A stretch of DNA of 64,000 bases from Natronobacterium texcoconense (GCF_900104065.1 NZ_FNLC01000001.1:1240001-1304000), one strand, 5' to 3'. Shown: positions 7,753 through 16,929, counted from the first letter of the stretch. Translations and numbers: made by a program. The notes: generated by a model not told the origin, from the sequence alone.

Positions 7753-8727
7753 CTATGCCGGGGTCGCCGTGTCCGATGCCTCGAGGAGTTCCTTGTACCG
7801 GTTGCGGATCGTGACCTCGGAGATGTTCGCGACTTCGCTGACCTCGTTCTGGGTGACCTTCTCGTTGGTCAGCAGGGCCGCAGCGTAGACGCCGGCAGCC
7901 GCGAGGCCGACCGGCGACTTGCCGCTGTGGACGCCCTCCTGTCGTGCCGACTCGAGCAGTTCGCGGGCCATTCGCTCGGTCTCGTCGGGAAGGTCGAGGT
8001 CGCTGACGAACCGTGGGACGTAGCTCTCGGGATCGGCCGGCTGTACCTCGAGGCCGAGTTCCCGGATGACGTACCGGTAGGTTCGGGTCAGTTCCATCTT
8101 CTCGACGCGGCTGACCGCCGAAATTTCGTCGAGACTGCGGGGCGTGCCGGCCTGTCGAGCCGCAGCGTACAGCGACGCCGTAGCGACGCCTTCGATCGAT
8201 CGTCCCGGCAGGAGGTCCTCCTCGAGTGCGCGGCGGTAAATCACGCTTGCGGTCTCGCGGACGTTCTCGGGCAGGCCGAGCGCCGAGGCCATCCGGTCGA
8301 TTTCGCCCAGTGCCTGCTTGAGGTTGCGCTCCTTGCTGTCACGGGTGCGGAACCGCTCGTTCCAGGTGCGAAGGCGCTGCATCTTCTGGCGCTGGCGACT
8401 CGAGAGGGCCTTTCCGTAGGCGTCTTTGTCCTGCCAGCCGATGTTGGTCGAGAGCCCCTGGTCGTGCATCATGTTGGTCGTCGGGGCACCGACGCGGCTC
8501 TTCTGGTCTTTCTCGGCGGCGTCGAACGCTCGCCACTCGGGGCCGCGGTCGATCTCGTCTTCTTCGACGACGAGGCCACAATCGTTGCAGACGGTCTCTG
8601 CGTGCTCTGCGTCCGATACGAGTCGACCGCCACACTCCGGGCAGTGTTCCTGTTCGTCGGCACGCTCTCGCTCCGTGCGTTCCTCCTCCGCCTCTCGCTC
8701 GTTGGTATAGGTTCGAATGTTGGTCAT
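7753..8727 (-). CDS. tfb: Transcription initiation factor TFB (TFIIB homologue)
   Basis: A 324-residue protein with all TFB parts: an acidic/basic N-terminal extension, a zinc ribbon (C29-C32 and C47-C50, in HCPECGG and VCNDCG), the B-reader/linker region (GPEWRAFDAAEKDQKSRVG), and two cyclin-like repeats at about residues 125-215 and 220-310. It bridges TBP and RNA polymerase and reads the BRE. Haloarchaea encode several TFB paralogues; which one this is cannot be told here. The ATG at 8727 follows a leader of perhaps 60-70 bases, judged from the TATA box at about 8816. Confidence 0.95.
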   Translation of the reverse strand: MTNIRTYTNEREAEEERTERERADEQEHCPECGGRLVSDAEHAETVCNDCGLVVEEDEIDRGPEWRAFDAAEKDQKSRVGAPTTNMMHDQGLSTNIGWQDKDAYGKALSSRQRQKMQRLRTWNERFRTRDSKERNLKQALGEIDRMASALGLPENVRETASVIYRRALEEDLLPGRSIEGVATASLYAAARQAGTPRSLDEISAVSRVEKMELTRTYRYVIRELGLEVQPADPESYVPRFVSDLDLPDETERMARELLESARQEGVHSGKSPVGLAAAGVYAAALLTNEKVTQNEVSEVANISEVTIRNRYKELLEASDTATPA

Positions 8728-8815
8728 GGTGTATAGGGTTGGTTACTCGGGGCTCCCGGGTGGGGAAACCAGAAGAAACCCGGTCGCCTCGGCTAACATA
8801 GAGTAAGGCCGTAAC

Positions 8816-8889
8816 GCATATAAGTGTTTTGCCTTGTTTATAAACTAACCGGCAACACTGTTATATATGTTCCGGTTATATGTTTATTA
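8816..8889. promoter_or_regulatory. Cluster of TATA-like boxes upstream of tfb
   Basis: Within 74 bases there are four AT-rich elements: GCATATAAG (8816-8824), TTTATAAA (8837-8844), TTATATAT (8861-8868) and TTATATGTTTATTA (8876-8889). The first, read on the minus strand as CTTATATGC, is the best candidate for the tfb promoter and implies a leader of about 60 bases. The others face either way and lie 90-140 bases before the plus-strand gene at 8981. Confidence 0.55.
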
Positions 8890-8980
8890 ATCGTGTTGGA
8901 TTGGGTCGGGGACGGGACCGACTCGTCCCCGTCCAGCACGAGTCGAACGCTTTTCGGTCCCGTCCGTCGAACGGCCGAGC

Positions 8981-9688
8981 ATGAGCGTCCGCTTCGGCGC
9001 AGTAACCGTCGACTGGTTCGGACTCGCGACCGTCCGACTCGAGGGCGAGACCGGCGCGGTCATCTACGTCGATCCTGGGCCGGAAACGTACGGCTTCCTG
9101 GATGGGTACGACCCCCGCGACGGTGACCTGATACTCGTCTCGCACGACCACCACTACGATCCGGAGTCGATCCGGCGAGTCGCCCACGAGGATGCGATCG
9201 TCGTCGTCCACGAGTCGATCGACGTCGAAACGATCGACCACACGGACGAATCGCCAGAGGAACTCCCCTACGAGGTCGAACGCGTCCGTGCCGACGAGTC
9301 GTTCGTCCTCGGACCGCTGGATCTGTTCACGACGCCCGCGTACAACGATCCTGCGGGCCCGCACACCGACGAGGACGGGACACCACACCACCCTCAGGGA
9401 GAAGGGTGTGGCTTCGGCGTCACGGTCGACGGCGTCTCTGCGTTCTGGCCCGGCGATACGGACGTCCTCCCCTTCCACGAGGAGATGGACGTCGATCTGT
9501 TCTTGCCGCCGATCGGCGGGACGTTCACGATGGACCGCCACGACGCAGCGTCGCTCGCCGAGCGGATCGAACCCGGCCTCGTCCTGCCGGTTCACTACGA
9601 TACGTTTCCCGAAATCGAGGTCGACGAAGAAGCGTTCGTCGTCGACGTCGCCACTCGAGGCGTGCCGGTCGTTCTCGACAGTTCCTGA
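8981..9688 (+). CDS. MBL-fold metal-dependent hydrolase (UPF0173/lactonase-like)
   Basis: A 235-residue single-domain metallo-beta-lactamase-fold protein. Visible motifs are LVSHDHHYDPES (metal site), AFWPGDTDVLP, and LVLPVHYDTFP near the end. The pattern resembles the UPF0173 group and L-ascorbate-6-phosphate lactonase relatives; the substrate is unknown. There is no signal peptide, so it is cytoplasmic. The start at 8981 gives MSVRFGAVTVDWFGLATVR, a typical first strand for the fold. No promoter was recognised at the expected distance. Confidence 0.82.
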   Translation: MSVRFGAVTVDWFGLATVRLEGETGAVIYVDPGPETYGFLDGYDPRDGDLILVSHDHHYDPESIRRVAHEDAIVVVHESIDVETIDHTDESPEELPYEVERVRADESFVLGPLDLFTTPAYNDPAGPHTDEDGTPHHPQGEGCGFGVTVDGVSAFWPGDTDVLPFHEEMDVDLFLPPIGGTFTMDRHDAASLAERIEPGLVLPVHYDTFPEIEVDEEAFVVDVATRGVPVVLDSS

Positions 9689-9755
9689 TCGCTCAGGGAC
9701 GCAATTCGCCGAACCGAGTCGATGTATATGTCTGTACAATCAGAGACAAATCCGC

Positions 9756-9764
9756 GATTATAAG
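9756..9764 (+). promoter_or_regulatory. TATA box for the Nramp-like gene leader
   Basis: GATTATAAG lies about 145 bases before the transporter start codon but only 31-39 bases before an ATG at 9795. Transcription would therefore start near 9785-9795, giving the transporter mRNA a leader of roughly 115 bases. That is long for a haloarchaeal gene. Confidence 0.5.
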
Positions 9765-9835
9765 TAACGACTCGCAAATTACTGCATAGAACTCATGGGG
9801 AGTGCAGACAACTGTTCAAATTGTTGGGAGCTAAC

Positions 9836-9901
9836 ATGGGGCGTATTGCCGCCAGCGACTACCGGAACCGATTCCACCTGCGCGAGCACAAAAGGCGGTG
9901 A
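9836..9901 (+). other. Short upstream ORF overlapping the transporter start region
   Basis: Twenty-one codons (MGRIAASDYR, then NRFHLREHKRR) ending in a TGA that overlaps a GTG at 9898, nine bases before the preferred transporter start at 9907. A second frame from the ATG at 9795 (MGSADNCSNCWELTWG) runs to about 9917 and overlaps the transporter start in another frame. Whether either is translated is unknown; their position suggests possible translational control. Confidence 0.3.
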
Positions 9902-9906
9902 TCGGC

Positions 9907-11244
9907 GTGTCCACTGAGACGTCGGAAGGGACCGACCTCACCTATCCGTCCTCGGAATGGGCGGGCTTCTTCAAGAACCACTTCGGGCCGTCGATGCTCT
10001 GGGCGCTGATCAGCATCGGTGGGAGCCACATCGTTCTCGCGCCGACGCTCGGTGGCACCTTCGGACTCTTCGCTGTCTGGGTGTTCGCGGTCATCTACCT
10101 CGCGAAGTACGGCGGCTGGGAACTCGGCATCCGCTACAACTACGGCGTCGGCGGGAACCCCGTCGAGGCCTACGGCGACCTCCCCGGCCCCAAAAACTGG
10201 ATGCAGTGGTTCACCGTGGCAGTATTTACGATCGCCTACACCGGAATTACGGCCGCCGTCGGAATGAGCACCGCGGCGTTCGTCGAGGCGCTGACGCCGC
10301 TTTCGTTCGCACAGGCGTTCGTCACCTTCGTCGGTCTCGCGGGTGTGCTCGTACTCTTCACGCGGTACAGTCTCCTCGAGAAGATCCTGATGGGGTTTAC
10401 GATCGCACTCGGCGCCCTCGTCCTGATGGGCGTCCTCGCCGGCCCGCCGTCGGGTGAGGTCGTCGTCGCCACCACGTTCACTGCGCCGGACCTCACCGGG
10501 CCGCTGTTCGTCGGTCTGTTCGCCGCTGCCGCAGGGTTCGCCCCGACGGGATTCAGCACGAGCGTCCTCATCGGCAGCTGGAGTATGGCCAAAGGCGAGG
10601 GCGCCGGCGAACTCCGGGAACGAGGGCTCGACCCCGAAAACGAGAAACATCACGACTACATCCGTGCCTGGATCCGGACGGGCCGCCGGGACTTCAACAT
10701 CGGCTACGCCTTCAGCTTCGTGCTCATCGTCGCGATGGTGATCCTGTCGGCGAACGTCCTCTACCCCAACCCGCCCGAGGACGCGAACCTCGCGGTCGCG
10801 ATCGGAGACATCCTGAGCGCCTCCTTCGGCGAGTGGTCCTACTACGCGATGATCGTCGGTGCCTTCGCCGCGCTGTACTCGACAGTTATCACGCTGCTCG
10901 ACGGCGCGTCCCGCGCGGTCGGCGACGTCCTCCCGATGGCACTCGAGCGCGAGGACTTGGACAGCGAATCTATCCGAAAACTCGTCGTCGTGGGCATCGT
11001 CGCGGTCAGCTGTGGCGTCGTGCTGACGGTCGGCACCGTTCCCGTCACGTTCCTGATCTGGATCTCGGCGCTGCTCGCGATCACCGAAATCCTGTTCTAT
11101 CCCGCGAACTGGTACGTCGTCAGGGAACACCTCCCCGAACCCTTCCAGCCCTCCCGCACGTGGATCGCCTACTACGGCGTCAGCCTGGTGCTTGTGATCC
11201 TGTTCGGCGTCATGGGCGCAGCACACGAATTCGGCTATCTGTAG
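9907..11244 (+). CDS. Nramp-family divalent-metal transporter-like membrane protein, atypical
   Basis: About 445 residues with 11 or so membrane segments and the overall Nramp plan. The first helix region reads MLWALISIGGSHIVLAPTLGG, where characterised Nramp proteins carry the metal-binding DPGN; helix 6 reads TGFSTSVLIGSWSM, where they carry MPH. The standard Mn/Fe ligands are therefore missing and the substrate may not be Mn or Fe. A GTG at 9898 could also be the start; the GTG at 9907 (VSTETSEG) is preferred because relatives, from memory, begin MSTxT. The ends of helices match the LeuT-like fold, with a charged loop (AKGEGAGELRERGLDPENEK) after helix 6. Confidence 0.8.
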   Translation: MSTETSEGTDLTYPSSEWAGFFKNHFGPSMLWALISIGGSHIVLAPTLGGTFGLFAVWVFAVIYLAKYGGWELGIRYNYGVGGNPVEAYGDLPGPKNWMQWFTVAVFTIAYTGITAAVGMSTAAFVEALTPLSFAQAFVTFVGLAGVLVLFTRYSLLEKILMGFTIALGALVLMGVLAGPPSGEVVVATTFTAPDLTGPLFVGLFAAAAGFAPTGFSTSVLIGSWSMAKGEGAGELRERGLDPENEKHHDYIRAWIRTGRRDFNIGYAFSFVLIVAMVILSANVLYPNPPEDANLAVAIGDILSASFGEWSYYAMIVGAFAALYSTVITLLDGASRAVGDVLPMALEREDLDSESIRKLVVVGIVAVSCGVVLTVGTVPVTFLIWISALLAITEILFYPANWYVVREHLPEPFQPSRTWIAYYGVSLVLVILFGVMGAAHEFGYL

Positions 11245-11325
11245 CGTCGACCCATCTCGACCGGTGAGAGTCCACTTTTTCGACTGCTCGCAAGAGTTAG
11301 TGTCGTCGTCGCCGACGATTCGTCT

Positions 11326-12237
11326 ATGGGCAGCCAGCGGCGGAACCGACACGAGCGCCGAGCCGATACCTACTGTTCGAACTGCGGAACGGCTCTCGAG
11401 TCGTCGATGAACTACTGTCCGTCCTGTGGCGATCGGATCGACCGGGCGACCGCCGATCGGTCGGCGTCGACCACCGTCGACTCGGCCAGCCGGAACCGCC
11501 TCGAGTCCCGGATCGCCGCGGCAGTCCGCGACGGCTGGGAACTCGAGCACGACTTCGGCGATCACGCCGTGATGATCAGGCGGACGTTCGGCTCGACGGA
11601 CGAACACCTGGTGGTCGCGCTACTGACGATCTGGTGGACGATGGGACTCGGAAACGCCCTCTACGGCGTCTACAAGTACGTCGAAGACGCCGATCGGATG
11701 GTTCTCCGCTCGGAGCCGTACGGAGCCGACGACGCGGAACAGTCCGCCTCGAGCAGTCACCTGCTTCACCGTGTGACTGCTGTCGCCTGTTGGCTCACGG
11801 CTGCCGTCCTCGCAGCGATCGGCGTCGCAGTCGCCACATCCGGGCTGTCTCCGCTCCTGTACGTCCTCGCCGCTGGATTCGTCTTCCTCGGGATGGCATC
11901 ACTACCGTCGGTCTCGAGCCGCCTGGCCCGGCGACACTCCCTCCTGACCAACGGGCGAACGCGATCGGTCGAGGAACGGTCCGTCGTCGACTACGAACGA
12001 CCCTGTACCGCGTGTTCGGAACCGGTCGGGCGAGGGATCGAGCGAATCTACCGCGCAGAATTCTGTCTTCTCGGGGTTCCGCTAACGGGCTCCGAAGGCC
12101 GGAACTACTACTGTAGCCGGTGTGCGAACGCGGAGGTCACGGAACCGCCGACGGCCGCGTCCTCGAGCGAACCGCGGCAGGCGGACCCGGAACCCGAATC
12201 CACGGAGACGACCGCCGACGCGACGCGACTCGACTGA
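11326..12237 (+). CDS. Zinc-ribbon membrane protein
   Basis: A 303-residue protein. The N terminus holds a double zinc ribbon (YCSNCGTALESS and YCPSCGDRI, residues 17-36). A short alpha/beta region (AAAVRDGWELEHDFGDHAVMIRR) follows, ending in a hydrophobic stretch (TIWWTMGLGNALYGVYKY). Two membrane helices lie at about residues 148-190. A C-terminal Cys-rich domain (CTACSEPVG and YYCSRCANAEV) probably binds a second zinc. A Ser/Thr/Glu-rich tail ends the protein. The function is unknown. The stop is two bases from the next start, so it is probably co-transcribed with the PAP2 gene. Confidence 0.78.
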   Translation: MGSQRRNRHERRADTYCSNCGTALESSMNYCPSCGDRIDRATADRSASTTVDSASRNRLESRIAAAVRDGWELEHDFGDHAVMIRRTFGSTDEHLVVALLTIWWTMGLGNALYGVYKYVEDADRMVLRSEPYGADDAEQSASSSHLLHRVTAVACWLTAAVLAAIGVAVATSGLSPLLYVLAAGFVFLGMASLPSVSSRLARRHSLLTNGRTRSVEERSVVDYERPCTACSEPVGRGIERIYRAEFCLLGVPLTGSEGRNYYCSRCANAEVTEPPTAASSSEPRQADPEPESTETTADATRLD

Positions 12238-12239
12238 CG

Positions 12240-13166
12240 ATGGGACGAACGACCCTCGAAACCCTCCTGTTCGACGAATCGACCAACGAAGCAGTTCGAG
12301 CGGCACTGCCGGATCCCGCGATCCCGTTCTTCGAGACAGTCACGCACCTCGGTGACGGTGCGACGCTACTCGTACTGCTGGCGACGATGTACTGGTTCGG
12401 CGCGGCCTCGAGTCGACGCACGCGCGCGCTCGTCATCGGGATCGGGCTGCTGGGATTCTCCGTCTCGGCCGGACTGAAGGGGGCCATCGCCGCACCGCGA
12501 CCCGACGTCACCTTTACACACGCCGTCTTCAGCCCCTACAGTTTCCCGAGCGGACACGCGCTGGGGTCGGCGACGGTGTACGGCGCGATCGCGGTTTACG
12601 CGGAACTGTGGACGAAACGAGTGCGATACCTCCTCGCGGGGACGATCATCGTCCTCGTCTCGCTGTCGAGAGTCGTCATCGGGGCTCACTTCCTCGGTGA
12701 TGTACTGGCCGGGATGATCCTGGGAATCGCAATCGTAGCCCTCGTCTACTACGCCGATCCCGACCCTGGTTACACGTTCGTCCTCGCCGGCGCGATCGCC
12801 GTCCTCTCCTTTGCGTTCGGGTCGACTCACTACACGACGCTCACGACCGGCGCAGCGATCGGAGCGGCGCTCGCGTGGACGTACGCACGCGATCGCTCGA
12901 CGACGCCGCGTGGCGCGTCGCTGCTCGTCCTCGGGGCAGTCGTCGTTCCGATTCTGGTCGCCGTCCGTCTGATCACCGTCGACTGGAACCCTCACTGGAT
13001 CGGTGACGTCGTGGGCTACGCCGCCGTCGTCGGGTTCGCGGTACTGCTCCCGGAAATCGCAGCGACGCTCGACGACCGACCCGTCGTCGAGCGGCTACAG
13101 GAGACACTCCCATTTGCGGGCCGGACAGTCGATCCCGGACAGGTGCCGCCTCGAGAACGCGAATAG
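12240..13166 (+). CDS. PAP2-family membrane phosphatase
   Basis: A 308-residue protein with several membrane helices and all three PAP2/acid-phosphatase motifs: KGAIAAPRPD (motif 1, residues about 80-89), YSFPSGHALGSA (motif 2) and SRVVIGAHFLGDVLAG (motif 3). Members remove phosphate from lipid phosphates or polyprenyl diphosphates at the membrane. A C-terminal extension of about 140 residues adds further helices. The ATG at 12240 follows the previous stop by two bases; the open frame continues upstream only inside the preceding gene. Confidence 0.88.
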   Translation: MGRTTLETLLFDESTNEAVRAALPDPAIPFFETVTHLGDGATLLVLLATMYWFGAASSRRTRALVIGIGLLGFSVSAGLKGAIAAPRPDVTFTHAVFSPYSFPSGHALGSATVYGAIAVYAELWTKRVRYLLAGTIIVLVSLSRVVIGAHFLGDVLAGMILGIAIVALVYYADPDPGYTFVLAGAIAVLSFAFGSTHYTTLTTGAAIGAALAWTYARDRSTTPRGASLLVLGAVVVPILVAVRLITVDWNPHWIGDVVGYAAVVGFAVLLPEIAATLDDRPVVERLQETLPFAGRTVDPGQVPPRERE

Positions 13167-13185
13167 ATAGAAAACTCGTCGCTAC

Positions 13186-13409
13186 AGGACGCCCATCTCA
13201 CTGAGTCGCTCGGGTGCAATCTACCGGAACCTCGGCTCGAGGACGTCTATAGGACGCCCATCTCACTGAGTCGCTCGGGTGCAATCTACCGGAACCTCGG
13301 CTCGAGGACGTCTATAGGACGCCCATCTCGCTGAGACGTTCCGGAAATCATCTCCCAGACCGACGGTTCGATGGCCGTCTAGAGGACGCCCATCTCACTG
13401 AGTCGCTCG
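13186..13409. repeat. Tandem copies of the 3' end of top6A
   Basis: The block AGGACGCCCATCTC(A/G)CTGAG begins at 13186, 13251, 13316 and 13383. The last belongs to the top6A gene itself; the others lie downstream of its stop at 65- to 67-base intervals. On the minus strand each copy spells [10 protein letters not shown] and a stop, the end of Top6A. Copies at 13186 and 13251 match each other over a full 65-base unit and match the gene over its first 29 bases. The copy at 13316 encodes the same ten residues with four third-position changes. Confidence 0.9.
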
Positions 13410-14470
13410 GGGAGATACGTATCCGTCACGAAGTCAAGCCCGTGCGACGCCAGCGACTGCTGTTCGGACTTCTTCTCGATCTCGAGTTGCAACTCGATCT
13501 GTTCCTCCCAGTAGTCGGTCTGGAAGCGCGGGTCCGAGAGTTCGCTCTCGAGGGCGTTCTTGTCCGAGTCGCTGAGCGGGTCGGTCGGCAGGTCGTACTC
13601 GACGATGTCGGCGGGCTGGATGCCGATGAACTGCGCCTCCGGGGTCGCCAGGTACTCAGAGAGGTGGGCGGACTTGATCGAGCCGTAGGCGACGGAGCCG
13701 TAGATACGGTACGACCACGGGTCACCGTCTGTAAAGACCGTAACGGGCAGGTCGAGTTCGTCGTGGAGTCGCTTGGTGATCCGCCTGGTCGCGCGTGCGG
13801 GCTGACCCTTCAGGTGGACGACCAGGGCGTTGTACTCGTCGTCGAAGCCGTTCTCGACGAGTCGGTCGCGCATACCACCGGTCTCGACGGCCAGGATGAA
13901 GTCGGCGTCACAGTCGAGAAAGTCGATGGTGTCGGGGTTGTTCGGGATCTGGTAGCCGCCCTCGCCGACGTCTTCCTGGCAGTGAATCTCGCGTTCGCCG
14001 CGACGGGTCTGCTCGCGCAGATGGAGCGGCCCCATGATCGTCGCACCCGACTCCTCGGGACGCATATGGAAGTCCTCGCGAGTGACCCCCGAGACGATCT
14101 CTAAGTCCTCGATCAGGCTGTTCGACTCGTCCTGATCGCCGAACTGGGCTTCCTCGTTGTCCCAGCTCTCCGAGAGGTAGTAGAGTTCACGCAGGGTCGA
14201 CGAACGGTCCTCCTCTAACTGGTCCGCGAGGAAGTCGATCGTGTAGACGGCCTTCAGGAGCTTCCGGGCGCCGCGGACGGAGTTCGCCGACCGCGTCGAC
14301 TCGCGGTCGCCGTAAACCCAGACGTTGCTGTCTTCGTCGTACTCGATGTTGTTCTTCGTCCGCGTCGGGACGGACATGTGAGGGATCTCGCCCAGTTCGA
14401 ACTGGTCGTAGAACTGTGCCGCGAGATCGATCAACTGCTCTCGTGCTTGTTCGTTGTTGTCCGCGCTCAT
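13379..14470 (-). CDS. top6A: DNA topoisomerase VI subunit A (Spo11-like)
   Basis: A 363-residue subunit that makes the transient double-strand break. The catalytic tyrosine lies in the winged-helix segment LRELYYLSE (about residues 93-101). The Toprim domain shows the acidic metal residues in [12 protein letters not shown] and [13 protein letters not shown]. The protein ends [10 protein letters not shown]. The ATG at 14470 overlaps the stop of top6B by four bases (ATGA), so the two subunits are translationally coupled. The 3' flank carries three degenerate copies of the gene end, described as a separate repeat. Confidence 0.96.
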   Translation of the reverse strand: MSADNNEQAREQLIDLAAQFYDQFELGEIPHMSVPTRTKNNIEYDEDSNVWVYGDRESTRSANSVRGARKLLKAVYTIDFLADQLEEDRSSTLRELYYLSESWDNEEAQFGDQDESNSLIEDLEIVSGVTREDFHMRPEESGATIMGPLHLREQTRRGEREIHCQEDVGEGGYQIPNNPDTIDFLDCDADFILAVETGGMRDRLVENGFDDEYNALVVHLKGQPARATRRITKRLHDELDLPVTVFTDGDPWSYRIYGSVAYGSIKSAHLSEYLATPEAQFIGIQPADIVEYDLPTDPLSDSDKNALESELSDPRFQTDYWEEQIELQLEIEKKSEQQSLASHGLDFVTDTYLPERLSEMGVL

Positions 14471-16929
14471 GCTGACACCGTGAGTTTCTCGCTTTCGACT
14501 CCCTTTACGTCCAGATCGAACGATGCGTCGTCGTCGACCTCGTACTCGAGGGTCGCCTCGTCACCGCTGTCGATGTCGGGTTCCCACTTGACGAACCACT
14601 CGCCGTCCATCTCGACGACCGACGCGCCATCGGAGAGGTCGGTGGGTTCGGCCGAGACGATGTCGGTGACCTCGAGCGATTCGTTCGTACTCGAGTTGTT
14701 CTCGACGACGACCGACACCGACTGGCTGTCGCCGTTTGCCTCGACCTGGCGTTCGACGAGCACGTTGTTCATGATGCGTGCGATGGCGTCGTCGATGTCC
14801 GGTTCCTCGCGACCGGTAACTTCGGCGACTTTCGTCGCCATCTCCGGGAGGATCTTGCCGAGGACGTTCTGTTTCTTGCGCCGTTTCTGCATCGAGCGGC
14901 GTTTGTTCAGGTAGCTCTTGAGTTCGCGAGCGGCCTCGCGGATCGCGAGTTCGATCTCGTCTTCCATCTCGGGGACGTTCGCGACGGCGTCCTTGGACTC
15001 GCTCGTGAACGGCACGTTCGTCGACGCGACGTGGATCATGATGACGACGGGGCCGTTCGGCAGTCCGGAGCCGCCGGGCTGGTCGAGTCCGTAGTTACGC
15101 CAGCCGATGTTTTTCACCACGTCCGTCGTCGCACATGCACCGCGCTGGTAGACCAGCGGGACGCGATTCGCAAAGCGGAGGACATCCGCACTGCCTTCAG
15201 CCCCGAGTTCGCCGCCGTAGGCGATACCGGCCTCGACGATGAACGGGTCACCGCCGTGAACCTCGGCGTCGCGGGTCGCGGAGGCATAGAAGTCGGCGTC
15301 GAACTCCTTCTCGAGACCTGCCTCGATCAGGTCCGCCGAGATGGGTGCGAGACACCGCGTCGGCGGTGCCATGATGTCGGTCGCGCGCATCCCGTCGACG
15401 AGGTCGCTGGTGGCGTCGCGGTCGTCCTCGAGTTCTCGAACCAGCGGCGGGTCGTCGGGGACGGTGACCATCACGCCCCAGATCGCCTCGACGACGTTCT
15501 CGCGGGCGGTGTCTCCGAAGGCGACGTCGTCGTACTCCTCGGTGAGTTCCGCGGCGCGGTCGACGGACTCCCGAACCGTATCGCGGGTGAACCGGTGGCG
15601 AACGTCCTCGTCGGTGGCGTCCTCGAACCGGCCGGCGAGTCGCTCGCTGAACGCGCGGACGACCTCGTCGTCTTTGCGCGTACTCGTCGCTTCGTCGGCG
15701 AGTGCGTAAACGTCGTCGACGAGCCGGGATTCCTCGGATTCGTCCTCGTCGCCGGACTCGTCGTCCGATTCCGGCGCGGCATCGATAAGCTCGAGCCAGA
15801 CCGCATCGACTGCGTTCTCCCGGACAGTGTCGCCGAACGTGGTTTCGTGCTCTTCCCCAACCGTCTCGGCCGCCGAATCGACGACCTCGAGCAGTTCGTG
15901 ATGAGAGATCCGGTCGTAGTCGTCGACCTCGTCGGCGATAGCTTCGGCGAAGGCAGCGGTCGCATCCGCCCCCTTGTTCGCCGTGGCGTCGGAGACTGCG
16001 GCGTGGAGGTCGACGTCTTCGTGTGCCGCCGGCGGCCGCCAGCGCATCTCACGACCGTAGTGGCGGTCGCGGAAGGCGTCGATGATCGAGTCGGCGGTTT
16101 TCTTCCCGACGCGGGTGAACTCCTCCTGCAAAAAGCCCGAGACGGTCTGGGAGTCGGTCGCCGTCAGCATCTTCATCACGGTCCCGAGTTCGACGCCGTG
16201 AGGGTGGGGTCGAATCTCCTCGGTCTCCTCGGGCAACTGGTCGGTCGCCCGCTCGAACTTGAAGTGGGCTTTCGGCTCGCGCAGTTCGAGCCGCGCGTGT
16301 GGGTTGACGACCGCCGTGTGCTTGATGTAGTCGTGAAGCTGCTGGCGGGCGCGCATGTTGGCTTCCATCTCGAGTTCGATGCGCGTCCCGTGCGGGCGAT
16401 CCCACGTGGTCGTCTCCTCGACGCTGATCTCGGGTTCGTTATCGTCAGTGTCGACGATGAGTTCGAAGTACTGTGCCTCGTCTGCCCCCTCGGTGCGGCT
16501 GGTGATCTTCGCCGGTTTGCCGCTGGTTAGCTGGGAGTAGAGAACGGCGGCGGAGATACCGATCCCCTGCTGACCACGGGACTGTTCGCGGGCGTGAAAG
16601 CGCGACCCGTACAGCAGTTTCCCGAACACTTTCGGCAGCGATTCCTTCGTCAGCCCGGGCCCGTTGTCCTCGACGATCAGCCGGTAGTAGTCCCCATCCT
16701 CCTGTATCTCGACGTAGATGTCGGGCAGAATACCGGCTTCCTCGGCGGCGTCCAGGGCGTTGTCGACGGCCTCCTTGACGGCCGTGACGAGGCCTCGAGC
16801 GCCGCTGTCGAAGCCGAGCATGTGCTTGTTCTTCTCGAAGAACTCGGCGATGGAGATCGCCTGCTGACTCTCCGCCAGCTCCTCGGCGATCCCCGGCTCG
16901 TCACCGAGTGTCGACTGAAACGACGTCAT
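14467..16929 (-). CDS. top6B: DNA topoisomerase VI subunit B with a duplicated haloarchaeal insert
   Basis: An 820-residue GHKL ATPase subunit. ATP-binding motifs are [16 protein letters not shown] (N box), VEDNGPGL (G1) and [14 protein letters not shown] (G2), followed by the H2TH and transducer domains and a C-terminal Ig-like region. Between about residues 303 and 500 sits an acidic insert absent from the core fold; it contains two copies of an 80-residue unit, each ending in FGDTxREN(A/V)V(D/E)A(V/I)W, about 106 residues apart. The ATG at 16929 matches the family start (MTSFQSTLG); a GTG one codon upstream is also possible. Confidence 0.95.
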   Translation of the reverse strand: MTSFQSTLGDEPGIAEELAESQQAISIAEFFEKNKHMLGFDSGARGLVTAVKEAVDNALDAAEEAGILPDIYVEIQEDGDYYRLIVEDNGPGLTKESLPKVFGKLLYGSRFHAREQSRGQQGIGISAAVLYSQLTSGKPAKITSRTEGADEAQYFELIVDTDDNEPEISVEETTTWDRPHGTRIELEMEANMRARQQLHDYIKHTAVVNPHARLELREPKAHFKFERATDQLPEETEEIRPHPHGVELGTVMKMLTATDSQTVSGFLQEEFTRVGKKTADSIIDAFRDRHYGREMRWRPPAAHEDVDLHAAVSDATANKGADATAAFAEAIADEVDDYDRISHHELLEVVDSAAETVGEEHETTFGDTVRENAVDAVWLELIDAAPESDDESGDEDESEESRLVDDVYALADEATSTRKDDEVVRAFSERLAGRFEDATDEDVRHRFTRDTVRESVDRAAELTEEYDDVAFGDTARENVVEAIWGVMVTVPDDPPLVRELEDDRDATSDLVDGMRATDIMAPPTRCLAPISADLIEAGLEKEFDADFYASATRDAEVHGGDPFIVEAGIAYGGELGAEGSADVLRFANRVPLVYQRGACATTDVVKNIGWRNYGLDQPGGSGLPNGPVVIMIHVASTNVPFTSESKDAVANVPEMEDEIELAIREAARELKSYLNKRRSMQKRRKKQNVLGKILPEMATKVAEVTGREEPDIDDAIARIMNNVLVERQVEANGDSQSVSVVVENNSSTNESLEVTDIVSAEPTDLSDGASVVEMDGEWFVKWEPDIDSGDEATLEYEVDDDASFDLDVKGVESEKLTVSA

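Noticed and set aside
13186-13409. Tandem repeats as a CRISPR array
   Set aside because: The parts between repeats at 13186 and 13251 are also identical, so there are no distinct spacers, and the repeated block is a coding gene end.
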